Below, one piece after another: positions 1 to 9,261 of a DNA stretch of 64,000 bases; position 1 is the stretch's first letter, and each line of letters opens with the position of its first letter. The notes beneath the pieces are model-generated. The model ran no database searches. It saw only the letters and a program-made list of their open reading frames with translations, and was not told the origin of the DNA. Location: the NCBI RefSeq assembly GCF_015024225.1, contig NZ_JACJGM010000029.1, positions 1 through 64,000 on the forward strand, in the 5' to 3' direction. The translations under genes and the position numbers were made by a program. This stretch comes from Nocardioides lijunqiniae. GTDB taxonomy: Bacteria > Actinomycetota > Actinomycetes > Propionibacteriales > Nocardioidaceae.

Positions 1-1
1 A

Positions 2-94
2 AGCCGGTCGAGAGAGGCTCCGGGTCAAGGACGCCCGAAGGGCGCCGCGAAGCGGGCGCCGCAGGCGATCCTTGAGGCGGAGACGCGACCGGCT
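2..94. repeat. Nested palindromic element with three small hairpins
   Basis: Outer arms AGCCGGTC (2-9) and GACCGGCT (87-94) pair perfectly. CTCC (18-21) pairs with GGAG (79-82), and TCAAGGA (25-31) pairs with TCCTTGA (69-75). Inside lie three short hairpins with GAA or GCA triloops: 32-44, 45-55 and about 56-68. The result is a cloverleaf-like fold on DNA or RNA. It has no anticodon or T-loop features, so it is not a tRNA. Probably a repetitive structured element; function unknown. Confidence 0.6.
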
Positions 95-144
95 AAGCGC
101 GCGGCACCCCAGTCCGGCCCCGAGGAGGCAGCCAGAGGTGCAGG

Positions 145-248
145 GGTCTCGACGGACGCTCGTCGCTGGCGCTCCTCGCTGCTCGACCACCGGTGCAGTG
201 CGTCCGGCGTGGTTTCGAGGCTCGCTGCGCTCGCACCTCAACCACCGA
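145..248. repeat. Composite REP-like repeat (A+B units)
   Basis: The A unit begins GGTCTCGACGGACGCTCG near 145. The B unit begins TGGTTTCGAGGCTCGCTG near 210 and ends at CACCTCAACCACCG. The same A+B arrangement recurs nearly identically at 59730-59819, and partial or inverted copies lie at 59177-59213, 59619-59700 and 10243-10281. The copies are GC-rich and imperfectly palindromic. They behave like short dispersed extragenic palindromes; no transposase is present. Confidence 0.7.
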
Positions 249-262
249 CGCGGTGCGCCCCG

Positions 263-1012
263 CTAGAACTCGCCGTCGGTCGCCCGTCGGACGACGATGC
301 GGGTCCAGGCGCCGACGTAGACGCGGTCGTCGGAGGCGATCTCCTGCTTCTGGCCGGGAGGGACCGGGGTGCTGGGGAGGGGGCCGACGGAGCTGCCGAC
401 GTAGGTGCCGTTGGAGGAGCCGAGGTCCTCGACGAACCAGCGGGTGCCGTCGGTGGTGAGCTGGGCGTGACGGCGGCTGATGCCGTTGTCGGACGAGAGG
501 TCGATGTCGGGCGTGATGTTGCGGCTGCGGGACGCGCGGCCGATGAGCACCGACGTGTGCTTGAGCGGTACGACGGTGGGCAGGCCGGGCGAGGGCAGGG
601 GGTCGGTGCTCTTCTGGTCGGCGTACCAGTCGGGGTCGATCCACACCTCCGCCACCCACGCGTCGGCGAGCGGCGGGGCCGGGTTGGCGTCGGCCGGAGC
701 AGCTGAGGCCGCCGGAGCCGCAGGTGCCTCCGGAGCCGGATCGGCCGAGGGCGACGACACGTCCAGCGGGTTGAGCGGGCGAGGCAGCGTGCCGGTGGTG
801 AAGTCGTAGCCGCACGCCTCGCAGAACAGCGCGTTGGGCGGGTTGGCCGCCGAGCAGTGCGGGCACGAGGTCGTGTCCGGGGCCGCGGCCGGGGTGACCG
901 GCAGCGTGCCGGTGGCGTCGCCGGGGTCGCTGCCGCCCGCGGGCATGACGATGCCGCAGACGTCGCAGTAGTCGGTGGCGGTGGTGTCGTGGCCCGCCGG
1001 GCAGACGTTCAC
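263..1012 (-). CDS. Zinc-ribbon FHA domain protein
   Basis: 249 aa. Starts at a GTG that overlaps the stop of the upstream vWA gene (GTGA). N-terminal zinc-ribbon-like motifs (CPAGHDTTATDYCDVCG, then CPHC...CEACG) are followed by an Ala/Pro-rich linker and a C-terminal forkhead-associated domain with GRASRSR, SRRH and LGSSNGTYVG. FHA domains bind phosphothreonine, so this is a likely substrate or adaptor of the PknG kinase encoded three genes upstream. It is the last gene of the long minus-strand operon. Target proteins are unknown. Confidence 0.88.
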   Translation of the reverse strand: MNVCPAGHDTTATDYCDVCGIVMPAGGSDPGDATGTLPVTPAAAPDTTSCPHCSAANPPNALFCEACGYDFTTGTLPRPLNPLDVSSPSADPAPEAPAAPAASAAPADANPAPPLADAWVAEVWIDPDWYADQKSTDPLPSPGLPTVVPLKHTSVLIGRASRSRNITPDIDLSSDNGISRRHAQLTTDGTRWFVEDLGSSNGTYVGSSVGPLPSTPVPPGQKQEIASDDRVYVGAWTRIVVRRATDGEF

Positions 1013-2286
1013 TTCTTGATCCGGGTCGTCTTGGTCGACGCGGTGTCGAGAGCCATCTCGTCGGCCTTCGCGATGGCCGCCTTGAGCCGGACGGTGCCCT
1101 CGCGCTCGTCGGTGATGTCGACGACCTTCTTCAGCTTGGAGGTGGCCTCGTCGTTGCCGGTCTCGGCGGCCAGCTGGACGGCGCGGCCGAGCTTGGTCGT
1201 GGCGGTCGCCTCGTCGCCGGACGCCTTGGCGGCGAGGCCCTCCTGGATCATCGAGGCCAGCTCGGTCTGCCCGGTGTAGTGGGCGACCTGCTGGTCGATG
1301 CGCGTGGTGAGCTCGGAGTTGTTGGACCAGGTCGCCTTCACCAGCGCCTGCGTCACGACGTTCTCGCCCAGCGCCAGCTGCACGCGCGCGGCCAGCTGCT
1401 CCTGGCCGATCGCCTTGGCCGCGACCCGGACGGCGACGTGGTAGTCGCGCGACTCGTCGGCCCAGGCACCGGTCGGGTAGGAGCCGGTGAGCGGGTTGAC
1501 CTCGACCCGACGGTCGGTGAGGTCCTCGACCGTGGGCGAGACCTGGCGGACGAACAGCACCTGCGCGCCCTGCGGCGTCCACACGCGCAGCTGCGCGTCG
1601 GCCACGCCCCGGGCCATGGAGCTGCGCATCATCTCCTGGAACTGCGCCTGCATCTGCGAGGGCTCCGGGATGATGTCGACGCTGCCGAGCAGCGCCTGGG
1701 CGATGCGGCGGATCTCCTCGACCTGCCAGTCCGTGCCGGCGCCGCGGCAGTCGCACTGGAAGACGCCGGTGGCGCGGCGGATGGCCTCGTCGAGAGAGCC
1801 GGGCTGCTCGCGGTTCTCGCCGTCGGTGAGCAGGATGGCGTGGCGCTGGGTCACCTCGGGCACCGACGCGAACAGCGTGCCGGCGAGGTCCAGCCAGGTG
1901 CTGATCGCCGTGCCGCCGCTGCCGATGAAGCGGCCGACGGCCGCCGAGGCCTCCTGCCGAGTGCGGGCGTCGGCCTGGATCATGCCCGGTCCGGACGAGA
2001 CCTGGGGGTAGGCGAGCATCGCGCGGTCGGAGCCGGCGACGACAGCGAACCACGTGCCGTCCACGATCTCCGCGATCGCGGCCTGGGCGGCCTGCTTGGC
2101 CGCAGCCATCGTCTGCGGGCCCATCGAGCCCGAGGTGTCGACGATGATGATCTCGCCCGCGGACCCGCCGCCGGACTGACCGGCCGTGCCGGCGCCTGCG
2201 CAGGTCACGGTGACGATCGCGTTGACGTCGGTCCCGCCGTCCGGCAGGAACTCGTTCTGGTAGACGGCGGCGGTGAACTCAGCCAT
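1009..2286 (-). CDS. von Willebrand factor A (vWA) domain protein
   Basis: 425 aa. The start MAEFTAAV is chosen because AGGAGGA lies just upstream; a longer in-frame start at 2367 has no such support. A MIDAS-type metal site, DTSGSMG, lies near residues 50-56, followed by a vWA domain with TDGENREQ. The C-terminal third is helical and repeat-like, with Ala/Lys/Thr richness. No signal peptide, so it is probably cytoplasmic. Its start overlaps the PP2C stop by 8 bp, indicating translational coupling. Role inferred: a protein-interaction module in the PknG phospho-signalling operon. Confidence 0.87.
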   Translation of the reverse strand: MAEFTAAVYQNEFLPDGGTDVNAIVTVTCAGAGTAGQSGGGSAGEIIIVDTSGSMGPQTMAAAKQAAQAAIAEIVDGTWFAVVAGSDRAMLAYPQVSSGPGMIQADARTRQEASAAVGRFIGSGGTAISTWLDLAGTLFASVPEVTQRHAILLTDGENREQPGSLDEAIRRATGVFQCDCRGAGTDWQVEEIRRIAQALLGSVDIIPEPSQMQAQFQEMMRSSMARGVADAQLRVWTPQGAQVLFVRQVSPTVEDLTDRRVEVNPLTGSYPTGAWADESRDYHVAVRVAAKAIGQEQLAARVQLALGENVVTQALVKATWSNNSELTTRIDQQVAHYTGQTELASMIQEGLAAKASGDEATATTKLGRAVQLAAETGNDEATSKLKKVVDITDEREGTVRLKAAIAKADEMALDTASTKTTRIKK

Positions 2287-3490
2287 GGGTCTCCTCCTGG
2301 GGTACGACGGGGTAGGCGGCGGTCTCGGCGTTCGGGTCGCTCGCGCCCTGGGCCGCCGGAACCGCATTCTGCCCCGCAGGCGGCAGGTCCAGTCGTGCCA
2401 CGGTGACCGTGATGTTGTCGATGCCGCCCTGGGCGTTGGCCCAGTCGGTCAGCGCGAGCGCGAGGGCGGCGGGCTCGGTCGTTCCGCTGGCGCGGATCTG
2501 CGCGGCGAGCGCCTCGGGCTCGGAGGCGTAGTTCCACAGACCGTCGGAGCACACGAGCACCCAGCCGGAGCCGGCGACCTGGAGCTCGCCGACGCGCGGC
2601 GAGATGTCGCGGGCGTCGCGCCCGAGCCACTTGGTGATCGCGTGGGCCTGCGCCGAGGTCTCCGCCTGGTGGCGCGGGGTCCCGGCGGCGATCATCTGCT
2701 GGGCGACGGAGTCGTCGACCGACAGCTGGACGCCGGGGGCGCCGTCGGGGAGCCAGTAGGCGCGCGAGTCGCCGACGTTGGCGAAGGAGAGCGTCGAGCC
2801 CTCTACGACCACGCACACGAACGTCGCCGACGGCGGGCTCGGCGTGCCGTCGGGGGCCGTGGCGACCACGGCATCGTTGGCGGCCGAGACCGCGTCGGTG
2901 AAGACCTTGGTCACCGCAGCGATCCGGCTGTCGGGCGTCCCCATCCCCCGCGGCAAGGGCGTGCGCAGCACCTCGACGGCGGCGCGCGCCCCGGCGAGCG
3001 AGGCGATGTGGGAGTCGTCGGTGTTGGAGACGCCGTCCATGACGAGCAGCACGGCCCGCTCCCCCGCGGTCGGCGAGGCGAGCAGCGCCATGGCGTCCTC
3101 GTTGCGGCTGTGGCGGATCCCGCGGTCGCAGACGCCGGCCACCCACGGCGCCGGGGCCTCGCGGAAGTGGTCGCGCTCGCTGGGCGCCTTGGTGCCGCAC
3201 TGACCGCAGTAGCCGTCGGGTCCGACCTCGCCGCCGCAGGTGCGACACGGGATGCGTCCCGGCACGGCGGTCGGCGCGACCGCGCCGCCGGTGGCGTGGG
3301 TGGCCGCGCTGATCGGGGCGACGTCGTCGATCGGGGTGCTCGCGTCGGGCGCGACAGCCCCCTGCAGCGAGACCGGGAGGGGGTTCTCCCCCGTCGGTGG
3401 CGCGCCCAGCGAGAACCCGCAGTTCTCGCAGAACAGCGTGCCCGCGGCGGTGGCGGCCCCGCAGGAGGGGCAATGAGGGGCGTCGGTCAT
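2279..3490 (-). CDS. PP2C-type serine/threonine phosphatase with N-terminal zinc ribbons
   Basis: 403 aa. The ATG at 3490 overlaps the kinase stop (ATGA). N-terminal ribbons CPSCG...CENCG and CRTCGG...YCGQCG precede a PP2C catalytic domain. The visible metal-binding motifs are RHSRNEDA, VMDGVSN, VGDSRAY, CSDGLWN and GGIDNIT. It should dephosphorylate pSer/pThr proteins, opposing the adjacent PknG. The soluble form with zinc ribbons differs from membrane-anchored PstP. Co-transcription with kinase and FHA genes supports a closed phosphorylation circuit. Confidence 0.92.
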   Translation of the reverse strand: MTDAPHCPSCGAATAAGTLFCENCGFSLGAPPTGENPLPVSLQGAVAPDASTPIDDVAPISAATHATGGAVAPTAVPGRIPCRTCGGEVGPDGYCGQCGTKAPSERDHFREAPAPWVAGVCDRGIRHSRNEDAMALLASPTAGERAVLLVMDGVSNTDDSHIASLAGARAAVEVLRTPLPRGMGTPDSRIAAVTKVFTDAVSAANDAVVATAPDGTPSPPSATFVCVVVEGSTLSFANVGDSRAYWLPDGAPGVQLSVDDSVAQQMIAAGTPRHQAETSAQAHAITKWLGRDARDISPRVGELQVAGSGWVLVCSDGLWNYASEPEALAAQIRASGTTEPAALALALTDWANAQGGIDNITVTVARLDLPPAGQNAVPAAQGASDPNAETAAYPVVPQEETHG

Positions 3491-5868
3491 GTCAGCGTCC
3501 ACATCCGTACGGCGTTGGCCTGGTTGACGAGCTCGACACGCTGCCGCAGCTCGGTGGCATCACGGGCGAGGGCCCGGAACGAGCGCTCCAGCGCGTCCCG
3601 CAGCCCAGGCTCGGTCGCCGGGTGAGCGCCTACCTTCGCATCCGGTCGCGGCGCACCCTTCAGCACCACGTCCAGCGCCTGCTCGAGGATCCGCACCGCG
3701 TAGGTCTCGCGGGTGCGCGGGTCCATCGGCACCGACTCGATCGAGCGCATCGCCTGGTCGAGGAGCGCGAGGTCGCTGCTGCCTCCGGAGAGGAGGACGT
3801 CGGCGCGCAGCTGACGGCTCTCGGGGTAGCCGCGGCTGGTCTTCGGCACCATGTCCAGCGCGGCGACGGCGCCCTGGAGGTCGTGGCGCTGGGTGCGCAC
3901 GCGGGCCATCCCGAACGACGCCGCGGCGACGTACGTCGCGTCCGTGGCGGCACAGGTCGCGTAGAGCCGCTCCGCGATCTCTCCCTGCCCGCCGCGCTCG
4001 CACGCCAGCGCCAGCGCCAGCTTGGGCGCGAGCTCGCCGGGGACCTGCTGGTAGACCGCGTTGAACGACGCCGCGGCGGTGTCCCAGTCCTCCAGCTGCA
4101 GGGCCGCGAGGCCGTCCATCCACAGGGCCCGCCACTCCCACGGGTCCTGCGAGAGGAGGTCGGCGGCGTAGCCGCGCGCCTGCTCCGGCTGGCCGAGCTC
4201 GAGCGCCGCCTGGGCCCGGGCCAGCCACACCTCGGCGGTGCTCTCGGGGGCCGCCTGGAGGTCCTCGAGGCGCTGCTTGGGGTCCTCGGCGCCGATGCCG
4301 GAGAGCCAGGCGTGCTGGTCGTCGGTGGTGTCGGGTCGCAGGTCGGGCAGCTGCGACCACTCCAGCGCGGACGCCGACGTGGACGGCGACTCGAAGAGCA
4401 CCGACGCCGCCGAGGTGAGCGCCGTCCCGCTGGTGCGGCCGGCGACGACCTCGCGCAGGACGCCGAGCAGCTGCGTGCGCAGCTCGTCCGCGGACGCGAA
4501 GCGGTCGGCCGGGTCGGGCGCGCAGCACTTGGCGATCAGCCAGTAGAGCGAGTCGTGCTCGGCGAAGAGCGGCGTCGACTCCGGCGGGGGCAGCGCGTGG
4601 AGGTAGGTGCCCTGGTAGCCGCGGAACTCCATGCACAGCACGACCAGCGTGCGGCCGATCGTGTAGATGTCCGAGGCCACGCTCGGGCCGACCTCGGCCA
4701 CCTCGGGCGCCTGGTAGCCGACCGTGCCGTAGATCGCCGACTCCTGGTCGTCGATGCGTCGCACGCCGCCGAGGTCGATCAGCTTCACCGCGTCGCCGAC
4801 CTGGATCAGGTTGTCGGGCTTGAAGTCGCAGTAGACCAGGCCGAGGTCGTGCAGGTACTGGAACGCCGGCAGCACCTCGAGCAGGTAGGCCAGCGCCTGG
4901 TCGACCGGCAGCGGGTCGTAGGCGCCGTTGTTGTCCTTCATCCGCTGCTTGAGGATCTGCTTGAGCGACTTGCCGCCGACGTACTCCATGACGATGTAGC
5001 CGGCACCCTCGTGGGTGACGAAGTTGTAGATCTCGACGATCAGCGGGTGCTCGACCTGCGCGAGGAACTGCTGCTCCGCGATCGCCGCGGCGAGCGCGTC
5101 GGGGTCGCCGGAGTTGAGCAGGCCCTTGAGCACCACCCACCGGTTGGAGACGTTGCGGTCCTTGGCGAGGTAGATCCAGCCGAGCCCGCCGTGCGCGATG
5201 GCGCCCACGACCTCGTACTGCCCGCCCACCACGTCGCCGGGCCCGAGCTTGGGCGAGAACGAGAACTCCTGGCCGCACTGCGGGCAGAAGCCCTCGCTGC
5301 GCCCGGGCTTGCCGTCGCGCGAGCGGCCGATCTCGGTGCCGCACTTGGAGCAGACCCGCTTGTCCTCGGGCACCGAGGGGTTCGGGTTGATGGCCTTGCT
5401 CGCGTCGACCGGCGGCGCGGGCGGTACGACGGTCAGGCCGGCGCCGAGCCGGGCGGCGCGCATCCGCTGCGACCCCGCGCGGGTGCGGTGCGTGGACGAG
5501 GTGCCCTGGGCGCGGCGGGAGCCGATCGCGGCCGACTGCACCTGGCTGGAGGACGTGCGCGCGGAGACCGCCGCGTCGGCGTCGAACGCGGCGGGGGCGG
5601 CGTCTGCGTCCGAGCCGCCCGCCATCCCACAGGTGTCGCAGTAGCCGTCGGCGATGGTGCCGGTGCAGCCGGGCTGCGCGCAGGGGCTGCCGTCGGCGAC
5701 GGGGCCTGCCCCAGCGGCCGGGCTGGACACGGGCGCGGCAGGCGCCACCGGCGAGACGCCGACGGACGGCGGGGCCGTGGCCGCGCCGCCGGCCGGAGCC
5801 ATGCCGCACACGTCGCAGTAGCCGTCGGCGATGGTGCCCGTGCAGCCGGGCTGGGTGCAGGTGGTCAT
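3487..5868 (-). CDS. pknG: Serine/threonine protein kinase PknG
   Basis: 793 aa. Two N-terminal ribbons of the type CTQPGC...GYCDVCG lie at residues 4-22 and 63-81. A rubredoxin-like CSKCG/CPQCG pair (C173, C176, C195, C198) follows, then a kinase domain (about 218-470) and a C-terminal TPR-like helical region (about 510-793). Diagnostic PknG features are IAHGGLGWIYLA, Lys248, the YCDFKPDN loop (non-RD; Asp348) and LIDLGG in place of DFG. The mycobacterial and corynebacterial family controls glutamate metabolism through GarA/OdhI. The start overlaps the stop of the upstream gene by ATGA. The doubled extra ribbons at the N-terminus are unlike M. tuberculosis PknG as I recall it. Confidence 0.96.
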   Translation of the reverse strand: MTTCTQPGCTGTIADGYCDVCGMAPAGGAATAPPSVGVSPVAPAAPVSSPAAGAGPVADGSPCAQPGCTGTIADGYCDTCGMAGGSDADAAPAAFDADAAVSARTSSSQVQSAAIGSRRAQGTSSTHRTRAGSQRMRAARLGAGLTVVPPAPPVDASKAINPNPSVPEDKRVCSKCGTEIGRSRDGKPGRSEGFCPQCGQEFSFSPKLGPGDVVGGQYEVVGAIAHGGLGWIYLAKDRNVSNRWVVLKGLLNSGDPDALAAAIAEQQFLAQVEHPLIVEIYNFVTHEGAGYIVMEYVGGKSLKQILKQRMKDNNGAYDPLPVDQALAYLLEVLPAFQYLHDLGLVYCDFKPDNLIQVGDAVKLIDLGGVRRIDDQESAIYGTVGYQAPEVAEVGPSVASDIYTIGRTLVVLCMEFRGYQGTYLHALPPPESTPLFAEHDSLYWLIAKCCAPDPADRFASADELRTQLLGVLREVVAGRTSGTALTSAASVLFESPSTSASALEWSQLPDLRPDTTDDQHAWLSGIGAEDPKQRLEDLQAAPESTAEVWLARAQAALELGQPEQARGYAADLLSQDPWEWRALWMDGLAALQLEDWDTAAASFNAVYQQVPGELAPKLALALACERGGQGEIAERLYATCAATDATYVAAASFGMARVRTQRHDLQGAVAALDMVPKTSRGYPESRQLRADVLLSGGSSDLALLDQAMRSIESVPMDPRTRETYAVRILEQALDVVLKGAPRPDAKVGAHPATEPGLRDALERSFRALARDATELRQRVELVNQANAVRMWTLT

Positions 5869-6998
5869 GCGGTCTCCTGCTGGTGGGAGGTGGTGCCGGC
5901 CTGGGTGAGCCAGGTCTGGTAGGTCGTCACGAGCTGGCGGCAGACGGCGATCGGCGCCGGCCGGCGGCCCAGCACCTGGCGGGCCTGGCGCTCGCTCTCG
6001 CGCAGGTCGTCACGTTCGGCCAGGCCGAGCGCGCGGGCCTTGGCGACGTAGGCGTCGAGCAGCTGGGTGAGGTCGGTCAGGTCGGCCAGCGCGGCGGCGT
6101 ACTTCTCCTGCGCGAGGCTCATCGCCTGCCCCACGCGGTCGAGCCGCTGGAGGTAGGGGCCGATCAGCTCGGGGGTGTTGGGGATCGGGCCGAGGGCGTC
6201 GACGTCGGGCACGGCGTAGCGCGGCGCCGGCTCGACCGTGCGCACGCAGGTGTCGGCGAGGCTGGCCAGCGCCGCCTCGCGGGCCTCGAGGTCGGCGCGC
6301 AGCTCGCGCGCCTGCTGCACCTGACCACGAGCCTCGCGGCGTCGCGCGTTGCCGACGATGAGGTCGCGCTCGAAGCGGGTCGCGTCGATCTCGAGCGGGC
6401 CGAGGAGCCCGCCGACGTCGGCGCCGCGGCGCGCCCTCTCGGCGACGGTCTCCAGCCTGCTCATCAGGCCGGCGAGCTCGCGCACCGCAGCGTCGCGGCC
6501 GGCGGCCGGCTCCAGCCCGACCTGGTCGCGCAGCCGCTCGCACTGCGCGCGCAGCTCGCGGATGCGGGCCGCCGCGGCGTCGGCGCCCGGCGTCAGCGCC
6601 AGGCGCGTGCGCAGCTGGCCGGCGAGCGCGTCGGAGAGCCGGCAGGCCTCGGGCAGCGAGACGACGAGGTTGCCGGGCAGCGAGGCGGCACCGTCGAGGC
6701 GCCCCCAGATCAGCGTCGAGATGCGCTCGCGCTCGGCCTGGAGCACCCGGCCGCCGTCCCAGGTCGCGAAGACCAGCTGGTAGCGGTCGGAGACCGCCTT
6801 CCACAGCGCCAGCGACAGCGCCATGTCGGAGGCCACGTCGGCCCCGCGGCCCGCGGCGAGCGCGGCCTCGTCCAGCTCGTCGAGCTCCGTGCGGCGCCCA
6901 CGGACCCAGGCCTCGAGGTCGCCGAGGTAGGCCTGGAGCACCGTCGGCTCCAGCGCCTGACCCATGCGCCCCGGGGCGGCAGGCGCTGCCAGGGTCAC
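5865..6998 (-). CDS. Coiled-coil protein of the PknG operon, function unknown
   Basis: 377 aa from a GTG overlapping the glnH stop (GTGA); a later ATG at 6965 is an alternative. Highly helical with long Ala/Arg/Glu/Leu stretches consistent with coiled coils (about residues 110-250). No signal peptide or membrane segment is seen. It sits between the amino-acid sensor GlnH and PknG, a position not occupied in the glnX-glnH-pknG locus of M. tuberculosis. Inferred role: cytoplasmic scaffold or adaptor between sensor and kinase. I do not recognise a family. Confidence 0.75.
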   Translation of the reverse strand: MTLAAPAAPGRMGQALEPTVLQAYLGDLEAWVRGRRTELDELDEAALAAGRGADVASDMALSLALWKAVSDRYQLVFATWDGGRVLQAERERISTLIWGRLDGAASLPGNLVVSLPEACRLSDALAGQLRTRLALTPGADAAAARIRELRAQCERLRDQVGLEPAAGRDAAVRELAGLMSRLETVAERARRGADVGGLLGPLEIDATRFERDLIVGNARRREARGQVQQARELRADLEAREAALASLADTCVRTVEPAPRYAVPDVDALGPIPNTPELIGPYLQRLDRVGQAMSLAQEKYAAALADLTDLTQLLDAYVAKARALGLAERDDLRESERQARQVLGRRPAPIAVCRQLVTTYQTWLTQAGTTSHQQETA

Positions 6999-7981
6999 GG
7001 CTGCCTGCCGTAGACCGGCGCCGGCTGGGTCGCGGGGACGTTCAGCGCCGGCTGGAGCCACCGCTCGTAGCTCTTCTGCCAGCTGCCGTCGGCGCGCATC
7101 CGCTCCAGCACGCCGTTGACGAACCGCACCAGGTCGACGTCGTCCTTGTTGACGCCGATCCCGTAGGGCTCGTCGGTGAACGTCTCCTGCGGCGGTACGA
7201 CGGCGTACGGGTCCTGCGTCGCCAGGCCGGCGAGCACGGTGTCGTCGCCCGTGATCGCGTCGACGTCGCCCTGCTGGAAGAGCGCGAGGCAGCCGGTGTG
7301 GTTGCCGGCCTCCTCGATGAACGCGTCGGGGGCCTGCTCACGGATGTTCTCCAGGCTGGAGGTGCCGGTGGGGGCGCAGACCCTCACCCCGTCGAGCTCG
7401 GCGACCGAGTCCACGCCCTCGTCGGCCAGGTCCTGGCGCACCAGGATCTTCTGGCCCGAGCGGTAGTACTCCGCGGAGAACGCGATCGACTGCCAGCGCG
7501 TGCAGTTGATCGTCATGTTGCGCACGACGATGTCGACCCTCTGCTCCTCCAGGGCCTTGAGCCGGTCGGCCGCGGTGATCACCTTGAGCTCGTAGGCCTT
7601 CGGGTCGCCGAAGATCGCCTTGGCCACCTGCTCGACCATGTCGATGTCGAAGCCCTCGATCTGGCCGGTGAAGGGGTTGTTGGACCCGAGCAGATAGGTG
7701 TCAGCCGAGACGCCCGCGACGAGGCGGCCGCGCCGGCGGATCTCGGCCATGGTGCTGCCGGCCGGCATCGCACCGGCTGCCGGCAGGGCGCCGGTCGGCT
7801 CGTAGGAACGGGTCGCGCCGGCGGGGTCGCACTCGGGCGCCTGCGGCGTCGCGGGCGCGACGGGTCCGCCCGCCACGTTCTTGACGGGGCGGGGCTCGGT
7901 CTCGTCGTAGCCACCGCAGCCGGCGAGGGCCAGCGCGGCCACCACGACGAGGGCGGCGAGGGGACGTGCGCGCCTGCTCAT
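6995..7981 (-). CDS. glnH: GlnH-type amino-acid-binding lipoprotein
   Basis: 328 aa. Lipoprotein signal ending LALAGC near residue 22, then a family-3 periplasmic substrate-binding fold (MAEIRRRGRLVAGVS, GFDIDMVEQVAKAIFG). In mycobacteria GlnH binds Asp/Glu/Gln outside the cell and signals through GlnX to PknG; it does not serve a transporter. Here too no permease or ATPase gene is adjacent, and glnX lies directly upstream with an ATGA overlap. The ligand is inferred from the family, not from residues. Confidence 0.92.
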   Translation of the reverse strand: MSRRARPLAALVVVAALALAGCGGYDETEPRPVKNVAGGPVAPATPQAPECDPAGATRSYEPTGALPAAGAMPAGSTMAEIRRRGRLVAGVSADTYLLGSNNPFTGQIEGFDIDMVEQVAKAIFGDPKAYELKVITAADRLKALEEQRVDIVVRNMTINCTRWQSIAFSAEYYRSGQKILVRQDLADEGVDSVAELDGVRVCAPTGTSSLENIREQAPDAFIEEAGNHTGCLALFQQGDVDAITGDDTVLAGLATQDPYAVVPPQETFTDEPYGIGVNKDDVDLVRFVNGVLERMRADGSWQKSYERWLQPALNVPATQPAPVYGRQP

Positions 7982-9261
7982 GCGTACTCCTTCCGCCGCT
8001 GGTTGACTCCCCAGGCGACGGCGCCCGCCGACCCGAGACCCACCAGCAGGGTGACGGCCATCAGCAGCCAGGCCATGACGCCTCCGGAGCGCAGGGAGTC
8101 CGAGGTGCTCTCGGCCGCGTCGCTCACGAGCTGCTGGGAGGCCTGGTCGAACGCCGTGAGCGCGGCGCTCGCGCTGCCCGGCTCCGTGGACGTGGCGAGC
8201 CCGACGGCGGCGTTCCAGTCGCCCTCGTCGTCACGTGCCGCCACCGCCTCGTGGAGGAGGGTGTAGTCGTCCCACAGCGGCAGGGTCTCGCGCGACGCCG
8301 ACTGGCGCACGAGCGCCGCCTTGTCGGCCCAGCGCTCCTCCGCGGTGGCCCCGGACCCGCGGGCGATCAGCCGCAGGCTCTCCTCCACCTTGGCGTCGTT
8401 GGCCGCGGTGCGCGCCGCCGACTCCTCGATGGCCCGGGCGAAGCTTCCCTCGCGGAGGCGGTCGTGGCTGCCGGACGTGCCGGCGCTGACCGCCGCCACG
8501 ATGAGGGTCACGACCGTGATCGCGAGGGCGGCGACGGCGACGCCGACGTTGAAGCGGCGGCGGAAGCGCTTGGCCAGCTCGCGGTTGACCCACCACAGCG
8601 CGACCACGGCGGCGAGCCCGACCAGGAGGATCGGCAGGGTGTTCTGCCCGTCCATCTCGTCCTCGGCGCGCTGGGTGTTGGCGTCGCTGAGGCCCTGGAG
8701 GATCGGCACGGCGTCGGCACGCAGCTTGGACCCGGCCTGGCGCAGGTACTCCGCGCCCACCGGGAAGCCCTGGCGGTTGTTGTCGCGTGCCTGAGTGATC
8801 GCCGTGGCGTACGCCGCCACCTCGGTGTTGAGGTCGGCCAGGACCTTGCGGTCGGCCGGCTGGGCGTCGGCGGCGTCGGCGATCTGGCGCAGGGCCTGGT
8901 CGAGCGCGGCGTCGTACTCCGCGCGCTGGTCGGCGTCCTCGAGCCCGCCCACCAGGAACGCGTTGGTGGCCAGGGCGTCGGCGCGGAAGAGCGAGGACTG
9001 GATCTGCTGCACCCGGACCAGCTGCTCGGTGTTGTCGGCGGCGCGGCCGCTGGCCTGCCAGGCGAGCAGCTGCAGCAGCGCGGCGAGCACGCCGAACAGC
9101 ACGCAGACGGAGACCGCGACGACCTGCAGCCGGTTGAGCAGCCTCGGCACGTCCTCGACGGTCGCCGGGGCGGGGTGGCCGGCGATGGCGACCTGCGTCT
9201 GCACCCGGCTGGCGGGGGAGACCGCGGCGGGCGACGGCCGGCCCTGGGTGGCCTGGCTCAT
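7978..9261 (-). CDS. glnX: GlnX-like transmembrane signalling protein
   Basis: 427 aa. The start MSQATQGRPS overlaps the upstream ATPase stop (ATGA). Four membrane segments are visible, near residues 44-62, 205-221, 232-254 and 398-422. They enclose two extracytoplasmic helical domains that resemble the sensor domains of chemoreceptors. In mycobacteria GlnX transmits the GlnH signal across the membrane to PknG. Identification rests on topology, the conserved order glnX-glnH-pknG and length; direct similarity is low-complexity. Confidence 0.88.
   Translation of the reverse strand: MSQATQGRPSPAAVSPASRVQTQVAIAGHPAPATVEDVPRLLNRLQVVAVSVCVLFGVLAALLQLLAWQASGRAADNTEQLVRVQQIQSSLFRADALATNAFLVGGLEDADQRAEYDAALDQALRQIADAADAQPADRKVLADLNTEVAAYATAITQARDNNRQGFPVGAEYLRQAGSKLRADAVPILQGLSDANTQRAEDEMDGQNTLPILLVGLAAVVALWWVNRELAKRFRRRFNVGVAVAALAITVVTLIVAAVSAGTSGSHDRLREGSFARAIEESAARTAANDAKVEESLRLIARGSGATAEERWADKAALVRQSASRETLPLWDDYTLLHEAVAARDDEGDWNAAVGLATSTEPGSASAALTAFDQASQQLVSDAAESTSDSLRSGGVMAWLLMAVTLLVGLGSAGAVAWGVNQRRKEYA

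Noticed and set aside
2..94. tRNA gene because of the cloverleaf-like fold
   Set aside because: Arm lengths and loops do not match tRNA; no anticodon stem-loop or GTTC T-loop is present.
3397..5922. Very long open frame on the plus strand opposite pknG
   Set aside because: GC-rich shadow: no domain, and the opposite strand encodes a clear PknG with conserved motifs. The same applies to the long plus-strand frame opposite the MMPL and histidine kinase genes (21147-24179).
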